Assembly: GCF_017654505.1 (NCBI RefSeq)
Contig: NC_054538.1
Coordinates: 18,857,912-18,921,911 of the forward strand
Source of the DNA: Polyodon spathula
Taxonomy: Eukaryota; Chordata; Actinopteri; Acipenseriformes; Polyodontidae
Reading direction: 5' to 3'
DNA length: 64,000 nt
The translations under genes were made by a program, and so were the position numbers. Shown piece by piece: positions 42,335-57,235 of the stretch (the stretch's first letter is position 1; each line of letters opens with the position of its first letter). The notes under the pieces are model-generated. The model ran no database searches. It saw only the letters and a program-made list of their open reading frames with translations, and was not told where the DNA came from.

Positions 42335-45300
42335 CACCCCCAGCATGAACAGCCAGAATGGTTATATTTAGAAGAAGCTGCTAATAAAGCATCATCTGTG
42401 TCTTATCTATTGAGCTCCTCCCTTCCCCTTCCTCCTTCTCAGTACAGCACCAGTTATTCACTCTCTTCAGACCTGGATTAAATTTCCAAGGCGCTTCGAT
42501 CTGCCATCACTTTCAATGTCTGCACCAACCAAAGTCAATAATTTATTTCCACCCTGCCTTGAAGATAAGGCCTTTAACATCTGGTATCGTAATGGGGCTC
42601 GTTGTCTCAAAGACCTATACATTGAAGGTACATTTGCTTCATTTGATCAACTCTCAAAAATATAACTCTTTTTTTTCATTCCCTTCAAATCTGTGACTGC
42701 ACGAAATAAGACCTCCATTTTGCCCCACCTCCCCCCTGAATCCCATGTTGATCATTTGCTTAATTTCAATCCCGGCTGTAGAGGAATCATATAAAAAATG
42801 AACAGCATTATCCTCTCTTTGCATTGCCCGGCCTTCCCATCAATAAATAACCGCATGGGAGCAGGATGTAGGCCTTGAGCTCCCAGATTAAGTGTGCATA
42901 TTCATTCTTGGTAGAATACACTCCTCATCATTTTGCACCTAACATGGGCTAATACAATTCTAAATTCTACCCGAGTGTGGCCCCACCTGTGACAGGTGCA
43001 AATGAGAACCTGCCTAACATGTACATATGCATTGGGCCTGTGACAGGCTGGTTCCATTCTGGTCTTCTGTTTTTAAGACAGTCTGGAAGTACCCATTGAT
43101 CCTTTCCCACTAACAGTTCTCTTTGGAGTTGTTATCAGTACAACACTATCTGTACGCACATACACACACTATCTTAACAAAGTTACAATCTTGTTGGCAT
43201 GCAACTGATTTTAATGATTTGGCATCAAGCTGACCTCCCCCCTCCTTCACGTACACTGGATTCAGGATCTTCTATATTTTCTAAAATTGGAAAAACTGAA
43301 ATACTCTCTAAGGGGGTCCAGGTAAAAATAATTTAATGCATGGCAACCTTTTCTGCTGTACATTGACCAACTCAGGCTGACTCTAATCCCATAGCCTCAC
43401 AATCCATTGTAATTGAAAAGGGTGACTCTCTCTCTTCCTTCCTTCTGTTTCTCCATGTTTTCTTCTCTTCTGTTCGTGTGTGTGTATTGTGTACCCCCCC
43501 AAGGCCCACCTCCCGCCCATTCAGAGAGAGGGAGAGAACACACCCTCACCCAAACTCTCTGTGTCATCGCCATGATCGACAGGAGGATCTTGCAGGGCTT
43601 CTGACCCCTCCACTACAGGATCATGTATACGTCAGATAGCCAGCACAGATCTCATATTGGAATTTCAGTAACTTAATAATCTGTATAAAAGAAAAGATTG
43701 GCACTGTGAGCCTTGTGAAATAGTCTTCACAACACTTTAAGGACGCTCATAATAATCATCAATAATATGTAAACTGATTCCAGAAAAAAAAAGCTCCATA
43801 TTTACTTTGTGTCATTTTCGAACGTTTCCCTTCAGCTAAAACTGAAATCAAACACATTTTCTCTGATTTGTATTCCAGAAAACACAGCCATAGTTGAATG
43901 TATTTGATATGGGCTGAAAATTACTTTTCCCCATTGCTGATCAGATCGCATCTGTCCTCAACTGCCTTTGAATTGCTGCCACATTAAAATATATGTGTAT
44001 AGAGGACAGGGCACTGTTTTGACTTTGTTGTCCTGTAATAAGAGCAGGATCTCATCCTTATTTGCTTCTGTGTATAGACACATAAAGCAAAAAAAAAAAA
44101 TAAAAAATCCTGATCTGAACCTTTTTTTTTTTGCCTTGAAAAGGAATCCTGATCTAAACTGCTTAGAGACCCAAACCCGGTTCTACTCAATGGAATCCAC
44201 TCAAGGTCTTACATAGACACCTACGATACCAAACATTAGTGACCTTTGAGAGTTCTGGAAGGCACTGGGCACAATGTACTGGAATTGCAGTCTGTACCTT
44301 GACAAAAAATACATGTATTAGTTCAGTTTGAAGTCACAGAATAAAATATGAGATCTCACGAAAGGCCTGAGAAAGCGAAAGCAAACCTCAAAAAATTTTG
44401 ATATTTTGGTATGGAAAGACTACTGCCGTGTGTGGCTGTGATTTCTACTCGTCTACAATGTTCAGCAATGCCTGCAAACCTCCCCTGCAACTGCTAATTA
44501 TGTGTGTCCATCTTTTCTTAGCATACTATATATATATATCCACCTTGCATAAAATATATCCACCATAAACCATAACTCAATGATAAAATTAAACCAAGAA
44601 CATACAGAGTACATGTTACTTCTATCTGCTATATATTTAGCATTGTTGTTTTTTTACACAAATTATATGTGATATTAATATAAATTGCTAGAATAGTTTT
44701 TACTAAGTGCAAGTATTTTGTGCACTACAGCCTGTTGCTTGTTACGTGCTCTCCCTGCAGGCTGCAATAGTTCTAAAAGTAACTCAAGAGCCCTCAAACA
44801 AACTGTCAACACTTGCAAAGAAACCATTAAAACGTCTCTGAATACTCAGCAAGAAACATATTAATGCTCTGATGTCAGCAAATAAACTTTAAAGCCTAAT
44901 TATTACAAAGCAGAGGTATGCTGGCAGCTGTTTTGTTTACTTGAGGGGAGGGGAGCTAATAATGAAATATATCGTTAGAAACTTTTTCAATATCATTTCC
45001 CTCAGTTTCATGAAAATGTATCTCCTAGGACATGTTCTGTTAATACACTACTTGATTTGATTATGTCGTGTATATTTACTGTATATCTAGGATTTATGTC
45101 ACAACTGTGTCCTCGCCAATTACCATTAAAGAAAATGCCCATTATAGCTCATAATGTAATTATTAACCATAATAAACAAAATACCTCAATAAGAACTAGC
45201 GATTCTGGCTTAATTATCCCCAGATTCATGATGAAAAGATTAACAATTAATATTATGTATGTTTAAGTATTTCAAATCAATCATAAATGTGTATTTGTTA

Positions 45301-48300
45301 TAAGACAAAAAGAAACCTAACAATCCAAATTATTATTACATTTATTCATATTCTCAAATGAAGAAGAATAAAGGTTAGGCTTCCTAGTTAAAACATATGT
45401 ATAAAGAAGAAACAAAATAAAGCATTCAAGTAAAAGTAATGCATTGTTAAATGTTCACAATGAATCCTTGATGTGCTCTCTGGCCATAGACTTCTGCATT
45501 AGAGAAGCAGTCTTAATAGTTCATCACGCATTGTTCAGTTCAGTCATGCATTACGTATACATGTGCCAGCTTCCAAATGGCTAAGTACACACGTACAATG
45601 TTCAGCATTTAGTTGCACAGACACACATTACGTATTGTGACGATATCAATATCATGGCTTTAGTTCAGTTATCTGTAAACAAACAACATAAGTTTAATAC
45701 TTATGCTGTTGGTGTGATGCTTAAAACAAAGTCTTCTTAACATGGTAGTCCTCTCTGTAGAAGTTAGTTGTGCAGCAGCGCAGTATCTCCATGTAGTCTG
45801 TAGGCAAAAGCTTTTGTCATTCCGGATGGAGCCCATCATCTCTGGGACAGTTTTGAAGATGACATCATTGCGTCTTTGTTGAAGAACTTCAGAGTTTGAT
45901 GAGTTGAGAGCAATGAGATGTTTTGAAGAAAAAGCTAATCCAGCAAGAGAATCCAGACAGTGTGAATCCAGAGAGAATCCAGGGAGAAACCAGAGAACAG
46001 CAATCCTTGTTTTTAGTTTAAATAACACGATGCATAGGCGTTCCCTTGTACTGTAAATAAGTCCTTGTCGGTCCTTCCATTGCTTCACAGTATTTGATAG
46101 ACAGTTGCGTGTCACATAAAAAGGGTGTGTTAGAAATGCAATGTATCCACCTATTTTACATTTATCATTTAAACCTCCTATTCAATATAATTTTAGTTAC
46201 ATTCATTAGAGAAGCATACAAATTTCAGTTTCAGTCTCTATACAAAATTACAATTACAAGCATATAAAACACATCATAATACAATCAAAGGATAATATTC
46301 AAAACTAGTTATTAGTTTATAATATTCATTTAAAACACAATAAACTTCAAATTTATTGGGAAACTTACTTAAAATAACATTAAACTTGTGTCTACAAGTT
46401 ATGTAATTAAAAATGATTCTTAAAGCATTTTAACTAACTTTTAACACAATAATGGTACAAATGCATCATCACTATAGCTTCCCTTGGTAAGTTTTATGAC
46501 ACCTTAGGAGGCCAGACAATCAGATAGCATTTTGGAAGGTGAGCTTCAAAGAGTTAACACAGTTTGTGGCCTGTGCCTTATCTACAACCTTTGAAGTAGG
46601 TCTGGTTAAGAATGTTCTGGAATCGGTGTTAACAACCCAATCCCCACCGCATGATACACGAAAGACAATTGTTATTAATTATTGTCATTAATTAACTCAG
46701 TTTGCCAAAAGCGAAAACAAATGGTGTTCAAAAATTAAGACCAACGCTACAGCTGTATCTGGTATCTCTATATTTTATAAATATATTTAGGTATTTCTTT
46801 ATAATCCACACATTTACTGGTTCTATTTCAATGACTTCTATTGAAGGGGACAAAAGAAGGTTTTCTAAATATGAGTTGCCAAAGATATCCCATTTTAAGG
46901 TTATTTTTCTTTTCTACAGTTTTTTATTTGGGTGCTTAAAAAAAAAAAAAAAGCTGTGAGGGCAAAGCGAGAGCCGTAGTTGTATATATGATACAGCTGT
47001 ATTTTGTTATACAATATCTTTGTAAATAAGTTTAGAATTGTTTGATTTTCCACATTTTTTTCTTTATATTGATATAATAAAGGTCAATCCACATCTTTCT
47101 GAACACGTCTATCTGCCCACTGATAAACTAGAGTTCGCATTTTCTCAGCATCCCAAGGCTGACATTGAACTGCGGCCCAGGCAACTAAGCCAGCCCCACT
47201 TTCATTTAAATTGTAGATGACGGACTACTGCTGGAAACGAGAGCAGGACTTGGAGGATGTACTTCCACTGGGTTCCCGTTCCAGGCAGTCCGCAGCTTCT
47301 CTTAGCAGTTGTGGAATTGGTTTAGCCATTTTGAGAATTATTATTACTGCTGCTTCTTCTCGATTCTACGCTAACTCAAACCTGGCAGACCAGCTAGTAG
47401 ATAATCGAACGCACCAACGGTATTGTCCCGCCCTTCCAGTGTGAGTGACACTAATGAGAAATACTGAAGTGAAAAGATTGTGCCAAAATGAAAAATGCAA
47501 TAAATAAATAAATATATTTTTCTACTTAATGTATTTTGATTTTTATTTATGTCATTTATTTATTTATTTATTTATTTCATTTTTATGCATTTATTCATTC
47601 ATTTTATTTATGCATTTATTTCTTTTTTATGCATTTATTCATTCATTTATTTATTTATGCATTTATTTCTTTTTTATGTATTTATTTATTTAGCTATTTG
47701 TTTATTTATTTATTTATTATTTGTTTATTTATTTTGTTTTTATGAATTTATTTTAGATATTTATTCATTTATGTATTTATTAATTTATTTATTTAATTAA
47801 TTTTGGCACAAATTATCCTCCATAGGTTAAGCACAGTTATTTAAAATTAAATTTGAAAACTGGTGAAAATGTAATTTGAAACAACATATGTTTAACAAAT
47901 AAATAAATATACATACATACATAAATACAGTACACAATAACACATGCTAACACAGTGTAATGACACAGGGTTAATGAACAGCCCTTATGAGGACTCCCTG
48001 GAAGCAATCACACTACAATGATTTGGCAATACAGAAAGGAAGAAAACTGACACTTATTAAACGCTCATGCAGTTTACTGAGGCAAAGGGTATCTGTTATA
48101 ACACTATAAAAGCATAGGGGGGGTCACTACAGGGAAGCGTCACTCCTCTCATGGTGACCACTAGCCTTAAACACCACCCCCCCCCCTCCCAAACCAGTGC
48201 CACCCAGTGTCCCCTATGTTTACTCAAGCATACACCACCACAGTCCCTCCTCACATTTAAAACAGCCCCCCAACGTTTAACTACCCCTTTATGCCAGTTA

Positions 48301-49562
48301 CCAGTTACCCATGATCCTATGCAACTAATTTGCATAGCACCTATGCACTTATATTCGTTTTCACAATATTCTTTTTTTATATATTTTTTTTTATTTAGAG
48401 TGCCCAATTATTTTACTCCCGATTTTCTGCCCAATTTAGAATGTACAATTATTTTTTCCCTTCACTGCAACGATTCCCCACACAGCTCAGAAGAACTAAA
48501 TGTTCAGTGGGCGTCCTCCGATTACCTGGACAAAAAAACAACTGTCTATCCTGATGGAATAATGAACCACTTGGTACTTTCTACCTGGAAAATGCTAAAA
48601 CGCTGACCTTTATAACAATAGAAACAAACGTTAAGCTTGTAAGCTGTCTGTTCTATCTACAGTGCAATGCATGGGGTGAAAACAGCATCCGAACAAACAG
48701 GGCAATGCTGCAGAGGTATCACAGTGAACTCCTAATCCTACTTGCACTAAGATTGTGTAACCTTGTGATACATGCACATGCTATAAATGGAAACTTGCCT
48801 AACCCACTGGAGCTGCGGATCCTATCCTCATTATGAACACGCAGTCAATGTAGCCTGGAGGTTAAAGCGGAGGACAGAGACAGCTACTGTAAACACTTAC
48901 TTCATGAATTTCAACTCTGCCCAGATGGTATATTGGCCATACTACATTCAGCATTGCCAAATTCATGTAATTATTTTCTCTTTTAGACACCAATGCTTGT
49001 GGTGAGGTGGAAAAGAATGAAAATGAAAATGCAGCTGATGGAAAAAGCAGTCAGTGATTTCCCAGTGAGTGCAGTGTGCTCACTAGCGCTGCTCCTCAGC
49101 GAATGCCGCAGTGGAATGAAGGCTGGCTTTTCAGAGCGGGGTTCCCTAGAGAACTCCTGTGATGCCTGCTGAATCATCCGCAGTCTATTATCACCGCAGC
49201 TGGCTGACAACACACACTCAGTGCTTCAGGCCTCTGCTACATCTGCAGACGAGGCTAGCGGGAGAACGGAGGTCATTCTTTCCATGTCTTTTTTCCCCCA
49301 TTATTGTCATCGACTCCTCCCCAAGCCCCCTTCCTCTGGTACGCTGAGATGAATAACTTTCAGATGATAAATAATGCAGTGAGACAACACTAGAGAGGGG
49401 TGGGGAAGAGGTGGAGAGGTGGAGGGGGAGGGGGGAGAGTTCACAGGACAACTTGTTTCACACATTAGATTTCAAGTGGTGCAATTAAACAAATTGTTAT
49501 TCATTATTCATCAAAGGTCAAGGCATGCACTGCAGACTGAAGTTTTCTTTAATTTGTAGATA
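42335..49562 (-). other. Largely unassigned ryr2 first-intron sequence
   Basis: About 7.2 kb. No exon recognised. A tetranucleotide-rich region is listed separately. The 148-codon minus-strand frame at 45669-46115 has no recognisable motif. A stretch at 48980-49450 is relatively GC-balanced, complex and repeat-free and could be conserved non-coding DNA. Confidence 0.4.
47545..47795. repeat. Degenerate (TTTA)n array
   Basis: About 250 bp of TTTA units with ATTC and TGCA variants. Hydrophobic open frames over it are artefacts. Confidence 0.9.
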
Positions 49563-50200
49563 CAGTAGTCTCCGGCTAAGAGAACACCCCTCGGGAAGCA
49601 ATCAAAGTGTTCTTATAGCCCAAGTGTTCTCTAAGACAGAGTTAGCCACCAGTCACAATAAATAAATAAATATGTATTACTTGTCATGATGCATGTGCAT
49701 TAAAATGATGCACGAAATGAACTGAATTAGTAAGATAAAATAAGGAAGTGCATGTTAATAAACTATAATAATAAAGTAAAAGACTACATAACGTTCATAA
49801 ACTAATTGTCAAACTAAATGAACACAGCAGCCCTACATGCGTTAAAAAATGCATCAATATACAAGACATGCACATTATTTAACAGAATGGTGAAGCAACT
49901 CACCAGAATGGGAACACCAATTTACTCAGCAACCTGTGTCTCATTGAGGTTTTTTTTCAAGAGCTCAAACAATTTCCAACTTTTTGTAGCAAGAGAAACC
50001 ATGGCGCATTTCGTCATTTGCTTGCATGCCATTTTTTACCGATGAGGTACACTCGTGAAAATCAGAATACAAAACAATTCAATGATATGATGGCGGTTCT
50101 GGAAAGATTGAACAAACCAATCAGTGTGCCTCAAGATACTCTAGCGATGACAAGTCGCTTTTGAAAAGACTGAATAAACTTTTTTCCATTTAAGTTTGAT
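49563..50200 (-). mobile_element. pogo/Tigger-like element, copy 1
   Basis: Starts CAGTAGTCTCCGGCTAAGAG after a TA and has the subterminal motif AGAACACCCCTCGGGAAG repeated as AAGTGTTCT. The minus strand holds remnants of the N-terminal helix-turn-helix of a pogo transposase (KKLEIV, ALEK and ETQVAE-like blocks in shifted frames). It matches copy 2 (57236 on) for at least 600 bp. The right end was not found. Confidence 0.75.
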
Positions 50201-53200
50201 TGAATGGATAACAGTGAACCCCATAGCCCAAAGCATGCTACCAAAAGCAAATAATTTTCATTGGTTCATCCCATGAATTTCAATAGACCTTAACCCATTG
50301 TTCCACGGCACATACTGTACATGTGTGCATCTGCTCCAACAATTTTAAACTAGACTGTTAACCATGTACACAAGGACTGTGCAACTAAGAGTATGCCCTG
50401 TTTGTGTTTAATTTGACAGATTTTGTTTTTACAATTCATGCTTCATTTTACTGGTGTACACTTAGTGAAATGGATGACTTTGGAAAGGCAGAATTCTGAA
50501 ACTAATACAGTTTGCTATCCAACCAATCATGCATCTCAGAAATAAATCTTTGCACAGCTGATGATTTACAATATAAGCCCTGCACTGTGCTATATATTTG
50601 CATACCGTAGGCACGGCACACCATGTGACAAACATTGTAATCCTCGCTTGTAATCTTAATTGCATTAACAAAGCTTACACCAGGGAACAGATGTAAACAT
50701 ACTTACTGGATGGATGAATTTGCTGAGGAAAAACCTAGCACGAGTGTGGATATATCTGATGCATCCTGTTACTCAAAGGTGCCAGTACACTAATAACGTG
50801 TACAAGTATTCATTAAAATGTGCATTCAAATCAATACATGCTATCAAACACAAAATTAAAAGAAGGAAAATATTCACGGCAATGTGTTAATATAAGACCT
50901 AACTCAACATGCTTGTCATTAGATTAAGATGTACTTTCTGGAGGTAGATTACTTAGAGGTAGATTTAATCAAAAATGATAGTCCCTGAAATGGCCTATGG
51001 ACACGCTGAATTAAACCCACCAAATGTTGAGTATATACCGTAGAGTGGGCCATCCTCTCAAAACTATTTACTCCAGATATGCATATGCAAGCTTTCCGGA
51101 AAGGAAAATCACAGCCAACCAAGCTACCAAACAACTCCGACATTTATTTAGGTGCTTGTACTGTATGTATTCTTAAATTGTTTCTTATTCGGTTCAGAAT
51201 TGTAAATCAGTGCTTTTGCCTTTCATGGGAATTTTTTTTTAAAATATCAGCTCTACTATTACATTTGGGAATTGTAAACCAATTTAATGGTTAATCAGAT
51301 GAGTTTGAGACCACACATACAAACATATTGACTTACTGATTTATATATAAAACGGTGACTAGTCTGCAGGACAATGCACCCCGTAAAATGCAGTATGTTG
51401 TTCTTTAAATAGGTTTCATTTTGGCTTGAGCTCTGCGTGGCTGTGCAAGCATGCAAAACACAGCATGCTGGGAGCCTGGACTGGCACATTTATTCCTCCA
51501 TATTCTGCCTTCTGAGCGAGCAGCCACCTCTCTCTGCTTTCAACACAGATGGCAGATATGAAGGTACTAACATTAAAATGAACACAGTCAATCAAGTGCT
51601 TTCTTTCATAAAGGCAAATCACTGGAATTTTCAAAAACATCCCAAGAAGCCAAGAATGAAGCCAGAGAACACATCTATCTGTTGTATCGCTAGAATAATG
51701 TCACTGTGTCAGCATGGCTATCAGTACATTCTGTGACTGACATCCCTCCTCTCACCTGCACAACCTTTCCTAGCACTTTGGAGGGCCTGATATCAGTGGC
51801 TCTGGTGTTTATCAATCATGAGCGTCACAGAGATTGTCCGTCTTGGCTGGCATTCTGTACAGACGCTTCCACATTAAACCACTCCAGATAACGTTACAAA
51901 TCATCCAACAATCTGCATTCCCGGCATGCCCTGGCATTAGAACAAACTAGGCTGAAAGTGACCATCAGGCAATTATATCATGGAGGTTCTCCTGGACAGA
52001 TTTCAGAGCTGAAAGCTGTCCCTGAGCCAGCAAGTGATCTACACAAGCAAGTGATCTGTCCAGCACTGCAGCCCAGCACTTTAAATAATGACCTAATGTT
52101 CCAGTGCTACCTCCAGTAATGCAGTCCACTGATACACCCAATACAAGCTTTCTGAGGGTAGCATCCCAGCAGTGTGCTGTAGCAATACATTGCTCTTTAG
52201 AAATTGGCAACCAAATGTTTTAGTTTTAGAAGTTTTAAAAGTGATGTTTAAAAACAGTTTACTTATGTAAGCCTGTGTTTGGCAGGTACATTTTATCAAA
52301 ACAAAAACATTACACTTTGAGTTCCTGAGCAAGTGAATTTAATTATAACCTCCTACTCTTGCAAATAGTAGGAAAAGCAGGCCTTTTGACATACAGTGTA
52401 AAGAGAAACAACTGGGATTGTCAACTGTGTGCTTCATGATAGCATAGACAGAAGCAAGGCTGAAAAACAGCTCTAGCTGGTCTAAAAGAGCACACCACAG
52501 TCCAGTTTCAGAGTGCAAGTTAATTTCTTTGTTTCAGATGATAAACGGCTGCAGACAGACTCTTGATAACAATTTTGCTGATTTATTTGTCTCTGTTATT
52601 GTGCCAAGCATGATTAATTCATGCCTTCCTCCAGAGGCTAGGAAACTCAATTTCAAACAGCAGAAGGGAATAAAGAGACTTACACAGTAGAAACAAGAAA
52701 AGTGCTACTCAACTGGCCAAGACTGTAAACTTTTATGACATTGCCAAGCACAACAATCTGACTATATTCTAACTGTACTCCCTTTACTGCATTCCATTGA
52801 AAAAAGACACAAAGTGATTTCTGCAAATGGGTTTTAAACAAACATTAGCCTTTCTAAACAACTACTGTAGACAAACAGTTCTATAGATACATGTAAAAAT
52901 GTGCACACTCTAATTTGATAAGTTTTGAAAGTACTGAGGTTTTTATAATAGGAATTAAAGAATTGAAATGGACATCATGTGTTAGTTCATGTATATCTAC
53001 GTTTTATATTTTTGACACTTAAGCAACTGTATTCTCTTCTATTTTGCTTCTGCATGTTTTCAACACCATGTGCTCAGCCTCCACAGCGGGACCTCTTGGA
53101 TACTCTAATCAATGCCTGGTTTAAAACAAATGAACAAATGTCTATCAGTCTCCACTCCAGTAATCACCAGGTTAGAGAACCCTTTCAGTATTACTCTTGA

Positions 53201-56200
53201 TTATACAGCAGTGTGCACATTTATTAGAGCACCCCATCGCTTCTGTTGTTTTGATTTGTTGTGCAAATGAAATCAAACCACTGGAACTGAAAATACTGGA
53301 AAAATGACAAAACAGGTCAGTTAGTGACAGTCTAATTTAACTGATGACTTTAACAGGCCACACATGCAATTCATTTAAATTTGAAAATGGATCTGCAATT
53401 TTCTTTAACCTGTTTGGTCTAAACAAGGGCTTAAATCTCTGACAAACTATATCTAATCACTGTTCCAAATCAATCGGCCCCAACACACGTAAATACAGTA
53501 TTTGTACATTTTACCTTTTTTCAGCTTATTGAAAGAAAATATCCATTCTTGCACATGCCCTCTGAATGCTGACTGTTGACTATTCTGCTTCCTCGCTGTT
53601 CTATCTATCTTTTTAAATTCAGTACAGCAATATCACATTCTATTGCTTAAATACTCAGAGAAAAGGAACACATAGCCACAAATAGTAAAATGCATGAGAC
53701 TTTTCAGAAGTTGTTTAAGATGCCTAATTAAAGCACAAAGTGGTCAAACATTTTCACACGAGTACCTATTGTTTCTATATTGCTGATTACTGACTGAAAA
53801 ATGAAATTCTCACCTGCAGGTAGGTAGGAGGAGGAGGAGGAGGAGGAGGGGATTGCAGCGCTTTGCATCTCTGCTTGAAGAAAAACTGACATTTGCATCG
53901 CAACAGAAAATAAGTTAAACTAGGAACCCTCACGAGACGATCGCTTCTCAAGTACACTGTAGTAAAATAGGATTCTGCGGCCTTGAGTAAACATAATCGT
54001 GATCATATAACAAGAAATGTGTGGTTCGCCAACTAGTTTTAATCAGCTAAATGGCCAAACTGCTCAAAGAAAGATAACACTCCAGGTTACACGGGTTTGT
54101 ATATGTCCTCATGAACTACACATGCAGAAGAGTAGACCACTACGTCTAGCATTCTTATAAAAAGACGGAACACAAATAACATGGTCGCTTTACTGTGGCT
54201 CTTTACTACAGCCTTTTTTGTAATGCAATAGATCTTGGAAGGTAACACAACAGTTAAAGTATACTCTTTATGGTAACATTGCCCTTTCTGAGTTTATACA
54301 GTAAATTTTTCCATTGTTACTAACTAGTTAGTTGAAAGTGGACGTAACTAAAAGACTGTTATTTTTTCAAATACACCCTCAAATGAATATGTGAACTGAA
54401 CTAGGCATGTCACTGATCATGGATATCACAAGAAATCAGGATCAGACTGCAGCAGCTATCCTTATTTGCTCTCTATGCCTAGCAAAAAGGGGTTAGAAAA
54501 TCTATTCAAATCAATCAAGGCCCGTGCTTGTAACAAGTCAGAAACATTGAGGCATAAAATTGTAACTAAATGCTATGTCAATCCAATCCCCATAACAAAT
54601 TCATAGCAGCATCTATAATCAAATAGTCTTTGCACTGGCAGGCCTAAGCGGTACAGTGGTGCTGTATTGCAGTCAGGAGATTTCTGACTGAACCTCACAT
54701 TGTCTCACATGAGATATCATTGTTGACTTACATAGCATATCCATTTGTTCTTTTTTTTTTTGTTTATTAATTGTTAACAACTAGTTTAGATACAAGTCAA
54801 CAAATGTTTCTCAATGTGTGTTTACAGAACTTCATTTATATATAACAACCAATTTATAAAGTAATTAAAAGGTAATATAACAATACAACTTTGCAGTGCC
54901 TTTAATCAAATTGAACCAAGATGAAGTGAGATAATTGGCTTCCAGTTCATAGTCCCATAGTAAAGGTCTGATGTTCACTGAATATTTTTAACTGACCTTT
55001 TCAGCTGACCACAGAATGAACAATATTTGCCAATGTGTCACTATTACAATTAATAAACTAAAAAAGTGTCGGGTACTTCGAATGGTCATAGGATGACTCC
55101 GGAATGCAAAAATAAAAAGTAAAAGAAAATAATGATCTTGTATTGATTTTTTAACAGTATTGTGTATTATCTCTAAGTCACCGTGCATAAATATTTCTTT
55201 TTTTTTTAGCAGCTCAAATGTTACAGTCTGACTATAGTTTCAAAATGATCCTCCACCTGTGCGCATGCATGATTTCGATTGTGTTTTAGCAACAGCAATA
55301 GCCACTGGCTGGAGTACATCCAGATAAAAAATGGATACATTTCTTACTTGCAAAAGAAAAATGAAGGAAGAAAACACAAAAGTGTCTACAGAAAGTGTAA
55401 AGCGACAGAAAGTTATATCCAGTTCCTTTGGATTAGTATTATGTTGTTAGTTTTATGTTGAGGTTAATGTTTTTGATGTTGTAAAATTATGCTGAGATGG
55501 GAATTAAAAATGGTAACGTGATAAACATTTACAGTGCAGGCTATGTTAGATTATTTATAATAACTTTGCCGAATAGAAAGTGAATATGTTTCCAAAGAGA
55601 TTCCCAAGTACTGTCTTTTAATTCTGTGCAGCCAAAGACTTATTATTAAAAGTTTTCAGAATTACTGTTTGGTATTGTGTCCTTAACCAGCAGTTTGTCA
55701 GTCTCAAACTGTTGTGACATAAATTATACATTAAATATACAGGAGGAAGCTAATGTATAATCAGATTATTTTGCCTTTTATTGCAACTGTGATACCATTC
55801 AGTAGAAAGAAAATTGTAAAGGAGTACTTGAGTTGAAACCTCAAGATAGATGGATAGTTTTATAAACAGGTTGAAAACCACTACCTGAAGGGGATAAACT
55901 CAGCAAGGCTTTCGGGTTATACATGCATGTAGTTTAAATATAGCACCCGCAGGCTTTCTCTGACACACATAAGAAGTAATAGTGGTAACTCCAAGGAAGG
56001 AGATAAGTGCAGCTGGCAAGCTGCCTGGGAACTCGGATTAAAATGCAAGTCAGCAGGCAACATGCAAGCAGGACAGGTCCCAGTATACATAGGAACAGCC
56101 CTCGACCCACACATGTCTGATGCCGTCAGATGATAGCGTAACCGACAATCCCCCATTCAAATAAAATGCGCCATCAGACCTGGCAGCTGTATCAGTGCAA

Positions 56201-57235
56201 GTGCTGCCTATCTCAGCTTATTTACAGCCTGGTCTATTGTGTCAACAACAAAGATCCTTACATTGAAAAGTGTATCCCAAGCCATAGTAATTCAAGGCTT
56301 CAACAGTGGAAAGTACTGTGCACATATAATCCCATCTGGTACAACACAACACGTATGTTTCTGCACATGTAGAGTCACATGCTCAAAAAAAATAAAGGAT
56401 CAAAAAAGCAATGCAGACCAACTGTAAGCCAATAAATGAGGGAATATTTACTTGCAAAGCCTGCCCGTTATAGACAGATACCTTAGAGCAAAGTTGATTT
56501 TGCTACTTCATTAGTTCCCCACTACAAATGGGAGAGAGGTAATCACATATCCAGTGTTGTATACCTCAGAGCTTTCATACTCCATTGATCAAATGCTTAA
56601 CTCGAGGTCCATTACTGGGTGATAATGGACCTGAAAATACAGACAGTAGTAAAGTGAGTTGCTCCGGTAAACGACATAATTTTATGTCCATTATCACATG
56701 CAGGCTGAATGCTCAACATAATAAATATGTACAGTCATTTTGCTGTTTTCCCATGATTATACCATAGTTTAGTATGGTTTGCCATGTTTTTTATTTATTT
56801 ATTTATTTATTTATTTTATATACGTTAACATACTTTTACTATGCTTTATTTGCTATGATCAATTTTTGCAATGTATAGCACAGCATCACAGTATTGTTAT
56901 AATCAAGCAAAGCAGCATACAGTCTAGAATAAATTATCATTTTGGCAGATAGACTTTTTAACATATACAGCAGTTGACTCATTTATACAGATGGTTAATG
57001 TGAAAAAAATAATAAGATGAAATCTCAGGTCAAAATATTATGACAGGAGACTTGGGAAACCATTTTTGGGACAATGTTTCAATCACAATACATGAAAGAA
57101 AAACCCAAAAAAAATTCCAACGCAAGAGTCTTTTAAGTGGGCAACATAATCATAACATACATGTATAGTGAATTTCTGCTAAAACCGTTGGAACTAAGCA
57201 TATTTTCAAAGCATTACCTCCAGTCTTTAATTAAC
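50201..57235 (-). other. Largely unassigned ryr2 first-intron sequence
   Basis: About 7 kb with no exon recognised. It has a Tc1-type end (53206-53345), a short (GGA)n tract near 53827-53848, and a (TTTA)n tract near 56790-56815. Confidence 0.4.
53206..53345. mobile_element. Tc1-type transposon end
   Basis: After a TA it reads CAGCAGTGTGCACATTTATT, then AGAGCACCCC, resembling a known style of fish Tc1 terminus. No opposite end or transposase was found. Confidence 0.5.

Noticed and set aside
45669..46115. A 148-codon minus-strand frame
   Set aside because: No motif, repeat or splice context could be recognised; length alone is compatible with chance in 64 kb.
47536..47800. Hydrophobic open frames resembling membrane proteins
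   Set aside because: They come from a degenerate (TTTA)n array; codons are only those that the repeat allows.
53820..53860. First coding exon of ryr2 (Gly- and Glu-rich) near the (GGA)n tract
   Set aside because: No start codon and no FLRT-type ending with a donor site could be read on the minus strand; it is a simple GGA repeat.
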